34,260 bases of DNA from JBBQSV01 sp038213615 (lineage in GTDB: Bacteria; Patescibacteriota; Saccharimonadia; Saccharimonadales; OMJO01): positions 1 through 34,260 of the forward strand of contig JBBQSV010000006.1 in NCBI GenBank assembly GCA_038213615.1, read 5' to 3'. Below, in pieces: positions 8,618 to 15,876 of this stretch (position 1 is the stretch's first letter; each line of letters begins with the position of its first letter). Both the position numbers and the translations under genes were made by a program. Below the pieces are notes generated by a model. The model was given only the letters and a program-made list of their open reading frames with translations. It searched no databases and was not told the origin of the DNA.

Positions 8618-9996
8618 GTCTGCTCCTTACTAGAAATCTTAGCCATTTTTCTGAGTTCACCAGTTCGTCGTTTCTCATCTTTGTGAAGTGGTTTACCAAA
8701 TTTTACATCAACGATAAATTTATTACTTAGGATATTTCGCCCGACCAGCACAGGATAAACCTGACTCTTACGATCAGCAAGTGTAAATGAACCTTTGATC
8801 TTTCGTCCGGCGATATCAATATTCATTTTAACTTTATACCTTTTCTCTACGATGCTGTTGGAGCTAGCTATAGCTGTTTCGCTAAAACGCTTAGTGGTGT
8901 ATACCTTGCCAGAATAATGCCTGTTAGTTGGTCCGAATAATCGATAATGCAGCAGGCCATTTTCTAGTTTAACATCGCTAGCCCACACTGCCGATGTTTT
9001 TGCCCCAGTATCTACCCTAGCCTTAACTTTAGTTTTTTCATCTGCCAATTGCACGTCTTCGACACTGCCAAGAATCGGTAAATGAAATTCAACCGGGTTG
9101 CCACCGACAAGATCAGATATCATGCCAGCATATGCCTCAAGTTTTTGATCGGTAAATGCCCCAGTGGCCAACTGTGGTGCGCGGTTCACCTCTAATACGT
9201 AATACTTACTCGTCTGCTTATCTATAATAATATCGACGCCAGCCACTTGTAGCTCTTCGTGGCGCGCAGCGCTCACACTAGTTTTTAACAGCTTGGCGTC
9301 TAGGTCGTCTACGGGCGTGATACTGGCTGTCCCACCACTGGAAGTATTATTCAAATGAGAACCTTTTGCTCCTTTGCGATGAATAGCTAGACTCGGCTTA
9401 CCATTAAGTACCAATATCCTGTAGTCACCGTCGTTTTCTATAAATGGCTGAAGCACGTACATGGTGTCCGGGTTTGACTGCACGATGTCTTTTAGTTTTT
9501 GGAAGTCATAAACCAGGTAGTTATCCTTACCCTTTCTGCCATTGTCCGCCTTAGCCACCAGAGGAAAAGTTAGTGCGCCGGCTATTTTATCTAAGTTGTC
9601 ACTAGCACACCAGACTGTGTGTGGCACCGGTATGCCTTTGGATGAACGTAAAAATGCCCCAGATAATTTACCTTTACCTTGCGTTAACAAATAAGTATCG
9701 ATGAAACACCGACGCTTGCCGTTTAGGTAATGGGCAATGCTAATAGCCTTTTCCATTTCGTCGCCTACGCGTCGGATTACCACCAGATCAAAACCTGCAA
9801 TATCATAACCCAGGGTGGCATGCCAAATTTTGGACTGCTTGCCGTCTGCTAGATAAATTAACTGATTGAAGTCAGCGATCAACACATCAAATTCACCTCC
9901 TTGCTTACTACTCAAGGAGTCTTCGATGCCGTTCCAGTCACTATCGTCAATAGTGTCACGCGACTTAAATGGCTTAATAAATAATATCTTTTTCAT
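8614..9996 (-). CDS. RimK-like ATP-grasp ligase fused to a RimB-like retropepsin-type protease
   Basis: 460 aa with two domains. Residues 1 to about 300 form an ATP-grasp ligase: FPLVAKADNGRKGKDNY, YVLQPFIENDGDYRILVLNG, HRKGAKGSHLNNTSSGG, GVDIIID and LEVNRAPQL. Residues about 305-440 match the PF05618 family (RimB; putative ATP-dependent zinc protease with a retropepsin fold), with the active-site-like VDTGAKTSA and the late PVLVGRNIL block. In Pseudomonas, separate RimK and RimB add and remove glutamates on S6; here both activities appear in one chain, next to a second RimK. The acceptor is unknown. It is divergent from the murL-like gene, and the shared upstream region holds a 12-bp palindrome. 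The last 24 residues are basic. Confidence 0.85.
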   Translation of the reverse strand: MKKILFIKPFKSRDTIDDSDWNGIEDSLSSKQGGEFDVLIADFNQLIYLADGKQSKIWHATLGYDIAGFDLVVIRRVGDEMEKAISIAHYLNGKRRCFIDTYLLTQGKGKLSGAFLRSSKGIPVPHTVWCASDNLDKIAGALTFPLVAKADNGRKGKDNYLVYDFQKLKDIVQSNPDTMYVLQPFIENDGDYRILVLNGKPSLAIHRKGAKGSHLNNTSSGGTASITPVDDLDAKLLKTSVSAARHEELQVAGVDIIIDKQTSKYYVLEVNRAPQLATGAFTDQKLEAYAGMISDLVGGNPVEFHLPILGSVEDVQLADEKTKVKARVDTGAKTSAVWASDVKLENGLLHYRLFGPTNRHYSGKVYTTKRFSETAIASSNSIVEKRYKVKMNIDIAGRKIKGSFTLADRKSQVYPVLVGRNILSNKFIVDVKFGKPLHKDEKRRTGELRKMAKISSKEQT

Positions 9997-10019
9997 CTAC
10001 AAACATTGATATTACAATC

Positions 10020-10031
10020 TAACATATGTTA
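10020..10031. promoter_or_regulatory. Palindromic operator candidate between rimK-rimB and murL
   Basis: TAACATATGTTA is a perfect 12-bp palindrome in the 80-bp divergent spacer. Its CATATGTT core also occurs in the inverted repeats flanking the PaaX/Cas2-like gene (15812-15837 and 16446-16471). No binding protein is proven. Confidence 0.4.
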
Positions 10032-10041
10032 ACATAAAACG

Positions 10042-10070
10042 TTGGAATTCTCAAGTGGTTATGCTAAAAT
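10042..10070 (+). promoter_or_regulatory. Promoter of the murL-like gene
   Basis: TTGGAA (10042-10047), 17-nt spacer, TAAAAT (10065-10070), then 6 nt to the ATG. The predicted start of transcription coincides with the start codon, so the mRNA would be leaderless. Confidence 0.65.
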
Positions 10071-10076
10071 CTACCT

Positions 10077-11363
10077 ATGACTTTTAACAACAAATTAATT
10101 GTTAAACTCCCCCAAATAACAGGGGATGTTATTGAGTGCCCGTTTATCTTTAACGACATTACCTATGTTAACAAATACCACTTTCCTTCGCCCGTCCCTT
10201 CGTACATGCAGTATTCACCACTTCTGGGATGGCTGGGTGTGGCAACATCTTTGGGAATGTTCAGTTTAGAATATTTTACAGAGGTACATTGTGAATTCTT
10301 CCTGGATAACAATGAAAAACAGTTTTTTGAGAAACTACTGTTTCAGGGACTAGGTGAGTTCAGATACACTAACGGCATACCAATTGACACTGGCACCACC
10401 ATCACCAGCACCGACAAGAGAAATCCCATTTTTAACCACCAAGTAAATGATACAAATACAAACGATAAGATACTGCTTCTAAACGGTGGTGGTAAGGACG
10501 GGAGTACAAGTGCCTACCTACTATCCGAGGCAGGCCTAGATTTTACATGGTTTCAGCGAGGAAATTCTGTAGCCCAGTCTTCGGTCGTAAAGGTCTGGTC
10601 AAAACCCGCTTTTGTAGTTAAGCGTCATCTGGACGAACGCAGAAAAGGTAAGTTTTCAGGCCACCGTCCAATAAGCGCTGGGATCGCCATACTTTCACTT
10701 TTCGCAGCTCAGAGTTTCGGGTTTAGGTATGTGGTGACTTCGAACGAGTCATCCGCCAACGAAGGTAATATTACAATTGACGGCTTCACAGTTAATCATC
10801 AATATTCTAAATCATTAGAGTTCGAAAATGATCTCAGCGCTCTATTAAAGCAGCACAACGTTAAGCAGTCATATTTCAGCCTACTAAGACCACTTAACGA
10901 AGTCCAGATCGCAAAAATATTTTCATCTCTTACCCCCAAGCAGATGCAAGCAATCACTAGCTGCAACAATGGGACAAGCAGTGGTAAGTGGTGCCTAAGC
11001 TGTGCCAAGTGTGCCTTTGTAGTATTATCGTTAACTGCCACTGATCCCGACGCCGCCGAACTAATATTTGGCTATGATGCCATCAATAACCCTGATCTAC
11101 TTCCGTTTTTGGGACAACTTGTGGATCCCAGTCTAACCAAGCCTTTAGAGTGTGTCGGTACCGACCAAGAGTGCCGGGTAGCCCTTGCTCTGGTCAATAA
11201 GCAGAGTGGTCTAACTTTGAGTTTTGGTGTACGTAAACTCGCAGATACTTTTGCTGAAAAAAATAAAGATGTAGTTAACGAAACAATGTCTTCCCTAGAA
11301 AAGCACAGTATACCAGCAAAGTTCAAGCCTGTGGTCACCTTGATAAAACAACACTTGTCCTAG
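10077..11363 (+). CDS. murL: MurL-like UDP-MurNAc-L-Ala-L-Glu epimerase (PP-loop)
   Basis: 428 aa. MurL, known from Xanthomonas, epimerises the terminal L-Glu of UDP-MurNAc-L-Ala-L-Glu and can replace glutamate racemase in peptidoglycan synthesis. Family landmarks recalled and seen in order: GEFRYTNG (about 93-100), a PP-loop LLNGGGKDGSTS (about 134-145), VTSNESSANEGN, VNHQYSKSLEFE, YFSLLRPLNEVQIAKIF, SCNN, WCLSCAKC and KPLECVGTDQE. The PP-loop reads GGGKDG where GGGKDS is expected, but a serine follows. Length fits the family. It is divergent from the RimK-RimB gene, which also concerns glutamyl chemistry, though no direct link is shown. A strong promoter gives a probable leaderless start. 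Confidence 0.82.
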   Translation: MTFNNKLIVKLPQITGDVIECPFIFNDITYVNKYHFPSPVPSYMQYSPLLGWLGVATSLGMFSLEYFTEVHCEFFLDNNEKQFFEKLLFQGLGEFRYTNGIPIDTGTTITSTDKRNPIFNHQVNDTNTNDKILLLNGGGKDGSTSAYLLSEAGLDFTWFQRGNSVAQSSVVKVWSKPAFVVKRHLDERRKGKFSGHRPISAGIAILSLFAAQSFGFRYVVTSNESSANEGNITIDGFTVNHQYSKSLEFENDLSALLKQHNVKQSYFSLLRPLNEVQIAKIFSSLTPKQMQAITSCNNGTSSGKWCLSCAKCAFVVLSLTATDPDAAELIFGYDAINNPDLLPFLGQLVDPSLTKPLECVGTDQECRVALALVNKQSGLTLSFGVRKLADTFAEKNKDVVNETMSSLEKHSIPAKFKPVVTLIKQHLS

Positions 11364-11461
11364 TAAGTCTCTAAAACGAGCCGAAAAAAGCCCAAATCTA
11401 CGGAGAGCAACTTAGTACACTATGCTCCGGGAAGCATGGTCAAAAATATGAGATACTTTCT

Positions 11462-11575
11462 TTAGTGACCTGCCCTAACTCGGGTATATGCGAAATAAAG
11501 AATTGCGGACAATATAACCAAGATGACTATTAACATCAATACAAAGCCATTTTGGTCGTTTGTTTTTTTAGGCAT
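11462..11575 (-). CDS. 37-residue single-pass membrane protein
   Basis: Short ORF of 37 aa. A polar, basic N-terminus (MPKKTNDQNG) is followed by one long hydrophobic helix (about residues 11-30, FVLMLIVILVILSAILYF) and a basic tail (YTRVRAGH), giving an N-out or N-in single-pass protein. A TACAAT box (11585-11590) lies 9 nt before the ATG, the same spacing as at other genes here, which supports real expression. No function can be assigned; small single-helix proteins are often subunits or regulators of membrane complexes. Confidence 0.55.
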   Translation of the reverse strand: MPKKTNDQNGFVLMLIVILVILSAILYFAYTRVRAGH

Positions 11576-11584
11576 TACCATATT

Positions 11585-11590
11585 ATTGTA
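11585..11590 (-). promoter_or_regulatory. -10 box of the 37-aa ORF
   Basis: TACAAT on the minus strand, 9 nt before the ATG at 11575. Confidence 0.4.
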
Positions 11591-11630
11591 CCCCAGTGGT
11601 CAATCTACCCTATAATTCAACCCTCAAAAG

Positions 11631-12737
11631 CTAGCTAAACAGTCCGCGCTTGTGGTTATCTTTGAATTCTTGCAGTAGTTCAGTTTGCTTTTTGGTTAGC
11701 TTGGTTGGGGTGGTGACATTAACAGTCACAATGTGTGGCCCTCGGCTATTGCCACGCAGGTGGTGCACGCCGTGATCAGATAATTTAAAGTCCGTGCCGC
11801 TCTGCGTACCAGCTGGCACCTTCATCTTGACTGGGCCGTCTACGGTATCAACTTCTATGGTGGTGCCTAGAGTGGCATCGACCATATCAACTGACTCTTC
11901 ACTCAAAATCAAATCGCCCTCGCGAGTGAACTTTTTGTGGGATTTAACCCGAATGTTTACGTATAAATCGCCCTTGGGGCCGTTGGCAATGGCCTGACCA
12001 TGTTCGCGCAAGCGAATAGTGGCACCATCGTCTACCCCAGCGGGGACTTTGAGCGTGATGTTTTGGCTTTTGCGCTGTACGCCTTTGCCATGGCAAACGG
12101 TGCATTCTTTTTCAGGCACTTTGCCCTTGCCCTTGCAGGTGGGGCAGATGCTGGCTTGCTGAATGTTGCCAAACACCGTCTGCATAACTCGGTTGACTTG
12201 GCCGGCACCTTTGCAGGTTTCGCAAGTCTTAAGTTCATGGCCCGGTTCTACGGTGGTGCCCTTGCAGTGTTCGCAGGTATCATCTAGATCAAGGTTCAAC
12301 TCGGCCTCGGTACCAAACACGGCTTGCTCAAATGTAATATCCAGGTTAGTCTCGACATCGCGGCCACGGCTTTCACGCTGTTGTTGCTGCCCACCGCCGC
12401 CAAAAAAGCTACTAAAGATATCGCCCAGACCCAGGTCCCCAAAATCAAAGTTCACTCCGCCGCCTGGCGGATGGCCCTGGCCAAAGCCACCACCAAATGG
12501 GTTGCCGTCGCTAGCCGCACTGCTACCAACTCCAGCGTGACCAAATTGGTCGTAACGCTGGCGTTTAGATGAATCTTTTAGTACTTCGTAGGCTTCGTTG
12601 ACTTCTTTGAACTTGGCCTCGTCGCCACCACGATCGGGGTGGTGTTCAATAGCCGCCTTGCGAAAGGCCTTTTTGACTTCATCAGCGCTGGCAGACTTGC
12701 CAACCCCTAAAACTTCGTAATAATCGCGCTTAGCCAT
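11631..12737 (-). CDS. dnaJ: Chaperone DnaJ
   Basis: 368 aa, full length. The J-domain (1-70) has YYEVLGV and the HPD motif at residues 33-35, which stimulates DnaK ATPase. A Gly/Phe-rich linker with a QQQQ run follows (about 76-122), then four zinc-binding repeats (CEHCKGTT, CETCKGAG, CPTCKGKG, CTVCHGKG), then the C-terminal substrate-binding beta domains. It is the last gene of the CIRCE-controlled dnaK operon and begins directly after the stop of the 155-aa ORF, so it is probably translationally coupled. Confidence 0.97.
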   Translation of the reverse strand: MAKRDYYEVLGVGKSASADEVKKAFRKAAIEHHPDRGGDEAKFKEVNEAYEVLKDSSKRQRYDQFGHAGVGSSAASDGNPFGGGFGQGHPPGGGVNFDFGDLGLGDIFSSFFGGGGQQQQRESRGRDVETNLDITFEQAVFGTEAELNLDLDDTCEHCKGTTVEPGHELKTCETCKGAGQVNRVMQTVFGNIQQASICPTCKGKGKVPEKECTVCHGKGVQRKSQNITLKVPAGVDDGATIRLREHGQAIANGPKGDLYVNIRVKSHKKFTREGDLILSEESVDMVDATLGTTIEVDTVDGPVKMKVPAGTQSGTDFKLSDHGVHHLRGNSRGPHIVTVNVTTPTKLTKKQTELLQEFKDNHKRGLFS

Positions 12738-13205
12738 CTATTCAGTGCCTGGATTTAAGTATCGCATAAGGTCTGCCCTATCGCTACCATCTGGCACACC
12801 AAGACCCATTTCCTTATCTGCCACGGCAGCAGCCGTTATCAGTTTTTCAGCATCTACTCCTGAAGTTAACTGATCCTGCGTAAGGGTCACATGATGAACT
12901 ACCGTTAGGCCACCCAGCGTGTAGGCATACGTAGATACCCTTAGAGAGTGATCTTGTTCTTCACCCAGGTCTTCGATATGCCTTAACATACGATATCCAG
13001 ACGGATGGCCTACGATTAGACTAAACCTCTCCCTGTCATCGCCCCAAGCAAACCCAATACCCGGACCATCTTCATGCTCAGTCACCTCGCCACCTTCTGT
13101 AGTGGATAGTGTGAGTATCCTCTCTTCAGCTGTTATTATCTCAGGATTACGACGATGCGCTTCTGGAAATAATGATTTCCTGCGACCATGAATTGACCGA
13201 AACAT
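12738..13205 (-). CDS. Unknown 155-aa protein inside the dnaK-dnaJ operon
   Basis: No family recognised. The protein is soluble and acidic, with a basic N-terminus (MFRSIHGRRKS). It has a mixed alpha/beta look with strands such as FSLIVGHPSGYRMLRHIE and GGLTVVHHVTLTQDQL, and no membrane segment or Cys cluster. Its start overlaps the stop of the 75-aa ORF by one base (TAATG) and its stop abuts dnaJ, so it is embedded in the heat-shock operon. It would be co-expressed with DnaK and DnaJ under stress, but a chaperone-related function is not shown by the sequence. Confidence 0.75.
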   Translation of the reverse strand: MFRSIHGRRKSLFPEAHRRNPEIITAEERILTLSTTEGGEVTEHEDGPGIGFAWGDDRERFSLIVGHPSGYRMLRHIEDLGEEQDHSLRVSTYAYTLGGLTVVHHVTLTQDQLTSGVDAEKLITAAAVADKEMGLGVPDGSDRADLMRYLNPGTE

Positions 13206-13432
13206 TAATCTTCTTTCTTGTTGTTGACGACTTCGCTGGGCATTGATCCTAATGCTACGCCATCCAAAGCCGCAGAATCTGTAGCATAATCTACGCCAGA
13301 TGCATCCAAAGTTATTGTGTGATCAACACCATCACGCGTTTCTCCAGCTTCAAAACTTGTTCCTACGAAACTATGCATCCCCAAGGGCCTAGGCCTAGTG
13401 CCGCTTAACCTTGAACTTCGTTCACCAGCCAC
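13205..13432 (-). CDS. Unknown 75-aa protein following dnaK, with a DnaK-like tail
   Basis: GTG start overlapping the dnaK stop by one base (TAGTG), with AAGGAGGAG just upstream inside dnaK. The protein is short, polar and probably disordered at the N-terminus. Its last residues, SEVVNNKKED, resemble the end of DnaK (GEVVDEDKEEK), and 11 consecutive bases (GCGAAGTCGTC) are identical at the corresponding point. This suggests the ORF was inserted at the dnaK 3' end with a copy of that end left downstream. No function recognised. Confidence 0.65.
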   Translation of the reverse strand: MAGERSSRLSGTRPRPLGMHSFVGTSFEAGETRDGVDHTITLDASGVDYATDSAALDGVALGSMPSEVVNNKKED

Positions 13433-15366
13433 TACTTCTCCTCCTTATCTTCGTCGACGACTTCGCCCTCAGTGGCATCATCTTTCTTAGACTTTTTGTC
13501 TTCCTTCTTGTTTTCACCATCTTCTGCCTTCGAACTTCCATCTTCTGCCTCCTTGGCAGATTCGTACATCTTGGCTCCGATTGGCATAATTTTGTCGTTC
13601 AGCTCTTTGGCAGCTGCCTCTAGAGCGTCTTTGTCGGCCTTTTCATCGGCTACGACTTTTTTGGCTGCCTCTACGGCTTCGTCCAAAGTCTTGGCGTCTT
13701 CTTCGCTGATCTTATCTTTGTTGTCGGCCTTCATTTTTTCAGCTTGGTAAATAGCACTGTCTAGCAGGTTGCGAGTATCAATAGCTTCGCGCTTGGCTTT
13801 GTCTTCCTCGGCATGAGCCTCGGCCTCTTTGGCCATTTTTTCTACATCGGCTTTGTCTAGGTTGCCACTGTTCTGGATGGTGATGCTCTGTTCCTTGCCA
13901 GAACCTTTGTCTTTGGCAGTTACGTTCAAAATACCATTAGCATCTAGATTAAAGGTCACTTCTATCTGCGGTACGCCGCGGGGGGCCGATGGGATTCCAT
14001 CTAGCACAAATCGTCCCAAGCTTTTGTTGTCGGCGGCCATTTCGCGCTCGCCCTGCAACACATGAATCTCTACCTGTGGTTGGTTGTCGGCGGCGGTACT
14101 AAATACTTCACTCTTGCTGGTGGGAATGGTGGTGTTACGCTCGATCAACTTAGTAGACACACTACCCAGGGTTTCGATTCCCAGAGACAGTGGAGTTACG
14201 TCTAGTAGCAGTACGTCCTTAACATCGCCTTGCAATACTCCACCCTGAATAGCGGCACCAATAGCTACAACTTCGTCGGGGTTTACGCCCTGCATGGGGT
14301 CTTTGCCAAAGATGGCTTTGACCTTTTTTTGTACAGCTGGCATACGAGTCATACCACCTACCAAAACCACGGCATCAATGTCGCTAGCTTTCAAGCCAGC
14401 GTCTTTTAGGGCCTTTTCGCAGGGGATGGCAGTTTTGTCTACCAAATCACCAACTAGGCTTTCTAGCTTGGCACGAGTTAGTTTGTGTTCAAAATGTTTA
14501 GGGCCATCGGCATCGGCAGTTAAGAATGGCAGGTTGATGTTAACTTCGTTAGTAGTGCTCAGTTCTATCTTGGCTTTTTCGGCTTCGTCGCGCAGGCGCT
14601 GCATGGCAGCGTTGTCGTCACTTATGTCTAGGCCGTGTTCTTTTTTGAACTCGTCGGCAAAGTAATTGACCAGTATCCGGTCAAAGTCGGCGCCACCCAA
14701 GTGAGTGTCGCCGTTGGTAGATTTAACCTCGAACACGCCATCACCTAGTTCTAGAATAGACACGTCAAAAGTACCACCACCTAGGTCGTATACAGCGATC
14801 TTTTCGTCCTTTTTCTTATCTTTGTCTAGACCGTAAGCCAGAGCTGCCGCTGTAGGTTCGTTAATAATACGCTTTACTTCTAGCCCGGCGATCTTACCAG
14901 CGTCTTTAGTAGCTTGGCGCTGAGAATCGTCAAAGTAAGCTGGTACGGTAATTACTGCCTCTGTTACTGGTTCGCCCAGGAATGCTTCGGCATCAGCCTT
15001 TAGCTTGCCCAAAATCATGGCACTCACTTCTTCTGGGCTGTAGTCTTTATCACCCATCTTAACTTTCACACCGTTGCCAGATTTGACCATTTCGTAGCCC
15101 ATCAGCTTGATGTCTTTTTGGACTTCTTTGTCTGACCAGTTGCGCCCAATCAAGCGTTTAACCTCGTAAATGGTGTTCTTGCTGTTTGTGACCTGTTGGC
15201 GACGAGCCACCTGACCAACCAAACGTTCGCCATTCTTATTAATAGCCACGACACTCGGGGTTGTCCGAGCACCTTCGCTATTAGCAATAATCTCGGCCTT
15301 TCCAGCTTGCATCACAGCCATAGCGCTGTTAGTTGTTCCTAAATCGATTCCTATAATTTTACCCAT
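13432..15366 (-). CDS. dnaK: Chaperone DnaK (Hsp70)
   Basis: 644 aa. The ATPase domain begins GIDLGTTNSAMAV and contains AVITVPAYFDDSQRQATKDA, YDLGGGTFDVSIL and VVLVGGMTRMPAVQKKV. The substrate-binding domain has LLLDVTPLSLGIETLG, and the C-terminal lid ends in a long Lys/Asp/Glu-rich tail ending EVVDEDKEEK. It refolds proteins with DnaJ and GrpE. A GGAGG lies 8 nt before the ATG, and the start overlaps the upstream 105-aa ORF by 8 nt. Transcribed from a TTGACA/TATGAT promoter flanked by two CIRCE operators, so repressed by HrcA at normal temperature. Confidence 0.98.
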   Translation of the reverse strand: MGKIIGIDLGTTNSAMAVMQAGKAEIIANSEGARTTPSVVAINKNGERLVGQVARRQQVTNSKNTIYEVKRLIGRNWSDKEVQKDIKLMGYEMVKSGNGVKVKMGDKDYSPEEVSAMILGKLKADAEAFLGEPVTEAVITVPAYFDDSQRQATKDAGKIAGLEVKRIINEPTAAALAYGLDKDKKKDEKIAVYDLGGGTFDVSILELGDGVFEVKSTNGDTHLGGADFDRILVNYFADEFKKEHGLDISDDNAAMQRLRDEAEKAKIELSTTNEVNINLPFLTADADGPKHFEHKLTRAKLESLVGDLVDKTAIPCEKALKDAGLKASDIDAVVLVGGMTRMPAVQKKVKAIFGKDPMQGVNPDEVVAIGAAIQGGVLQGDVKDVLLLDVTPLSLGIETLGSVSTKLIERNTTIPTSKSEVFSTAADNQPQVEIHVLQGEREMAADNKSLGRFVLDGIPSAPRGVPQIEVTFNLDANGILNVTAKDKGSGKEQSITIQNSGNLDKADVEKMAKEAEAHAEEDKAKREAIDTRNLLDSAIYQAEKMKADNKDKISEEDAKTLDEAVEAAKKVVADEKADKDALEAAAKELNDKIMPIGAKMYESAKEAEDGSSKAEDGENKKEDKKSKKDDATEGEVVDEDKEEK

Positions 15367-15676
15367 TATTTTCCTCCTTATTTACTGGTGTTATTAGTAC
15401 TGGTTCACCAAACATCGTTGTCTTTACCGGAAAGCCGTTTTGAATGTGCATTCGTAGGTGTTCGTGCGGCCAGTCATCATCGGGTATTTCCCTTAGGTGG
15501 TCAAGGAATTCTTCAAGCTGCACTCCATCTGCGTCACCCCTGTCTGCTGCGTCAGGGTACTTACGTTCGTAGGCTGCTATCGCAACCTCTACGTCGGGGT
15601 GATCATGGTTGATCACGGCATGCTGCACAACTTCTAAACCTAAGTCGTGGGCCATTTGTTGGGTGATCTGAGTCAT
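15359..15676 (-). CDS. Unknown 105-aa protein, first gene of the dnaK operon
   Basis: The ATG at 15676 is chosen because AAGGA sits 5 nt before it; the longer TTG frame would start inside the CIRCE element. The protein is acidic and His-rich (HAVINHDHPDVEVAIAAYE, DDDWPHEHLRMHIQNG), soluble, and not of a family I recognise. It is the promoter-proximal gene of the CIRCE-controlled operon and overlaps the dnaK start by 8 nt. The several histidines could bind metal, but that is a guess. Confidence 0.75.
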   Translation of the reverse strand: MTQITQQMAHDLGLEVVQHAVINHDHPDVEVAIAAYERKYPDAADRGDADGVQLEEFLDHLREIPDDDWPHEHLRMHIQNGFPVKTTMFGEPVLITPVNKEENNG

Positions 15677-15684
15677 GTTTATCC

Positions 15685-15711
15685 TTAGCAATCAATATGT
15701 TAGAGTGCTAA
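15685..15711. promoter_or_regulatory. CIRCE operator 1 of the dnaK operon
   Basis: TTAGCAATC - 9 nt - GAGTGCTAA matches the HrcA operator consensus TTAGCACTC-N9-GAGTGCTAA with one mismatch. It lies in the 5' leader just before the ribosome binding site. Confidence 0.9.
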
Positions 15712-15720
15712 ACCTATTCT

Positions 15721-15750
15721 ATCATACTAAAATTGGCACTCAAGTGTCAA
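15721..15750 (-). promoter_or_regulatory. dnaK operon promoter
   Basis: Minus strand TTGACA (15745-15750), 18-nt spacer, TATGAT (15721-15726). The -35 hexamer is in the spacer of CIRCE 2 and transcription would run through CIRCE 1, so HrcA bound at either site would block RNA polymerase. Confidence 0.75.
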
Positions 15751-15759
15751 GAGTGCCAG
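15733..15759. promoter_or_regulatory. CIRCE operator 2 of the dnaK operon
   Basis: TTGGCACTC - 9 nt - GAGTGCCAG, a variant CIRCE whose two changed bases largely keep the inverted symmetry. It covers the -35 box. Confidence 0.85.
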
Positions 15760-15811
15760 TTCATGTTACCCACGACCGTCTTTTGCTCATACGTTCATAG
15801 TCAACCACACT

Positions 15812-15837
15812 CCTGCACATATGTTCCATAATGTGAT
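15812..15837 (+). repeat. Inverted repeat flanking the PaaX/Cas2-like gene, left copy
   Basis: 26 nt matching 24/26 the reverse complement of 16446-16471. It contains ACATATGT and a promoter-like CATAAT. It lies just beyond the 3' end of the gene and faces it. Confidence 0.7.
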
Positions 15838-15876
15838 TTCAGCTAATCTGGTGTCACCAATTCTTTGCTAATGAGC

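Larger units (their letters stand above)
11364..11630. other. Intergenic region between murL and dnaJ
   Basis: 267 nt. It holds the 37-aa minus-strand ORF (11462-11575) with its -10, and a small hairpin ATGCT/AGCAT (near 11420-11435) without a T tract. No clear dnaJ terminator is visible. Confidence 0.5.

Noticed and set aside
12163..12540. 125-codon plus-strand ORF over dnaJ
   Set aside because: Shadow of the zinc-finger and Gly-rich coding region of dnaJ.
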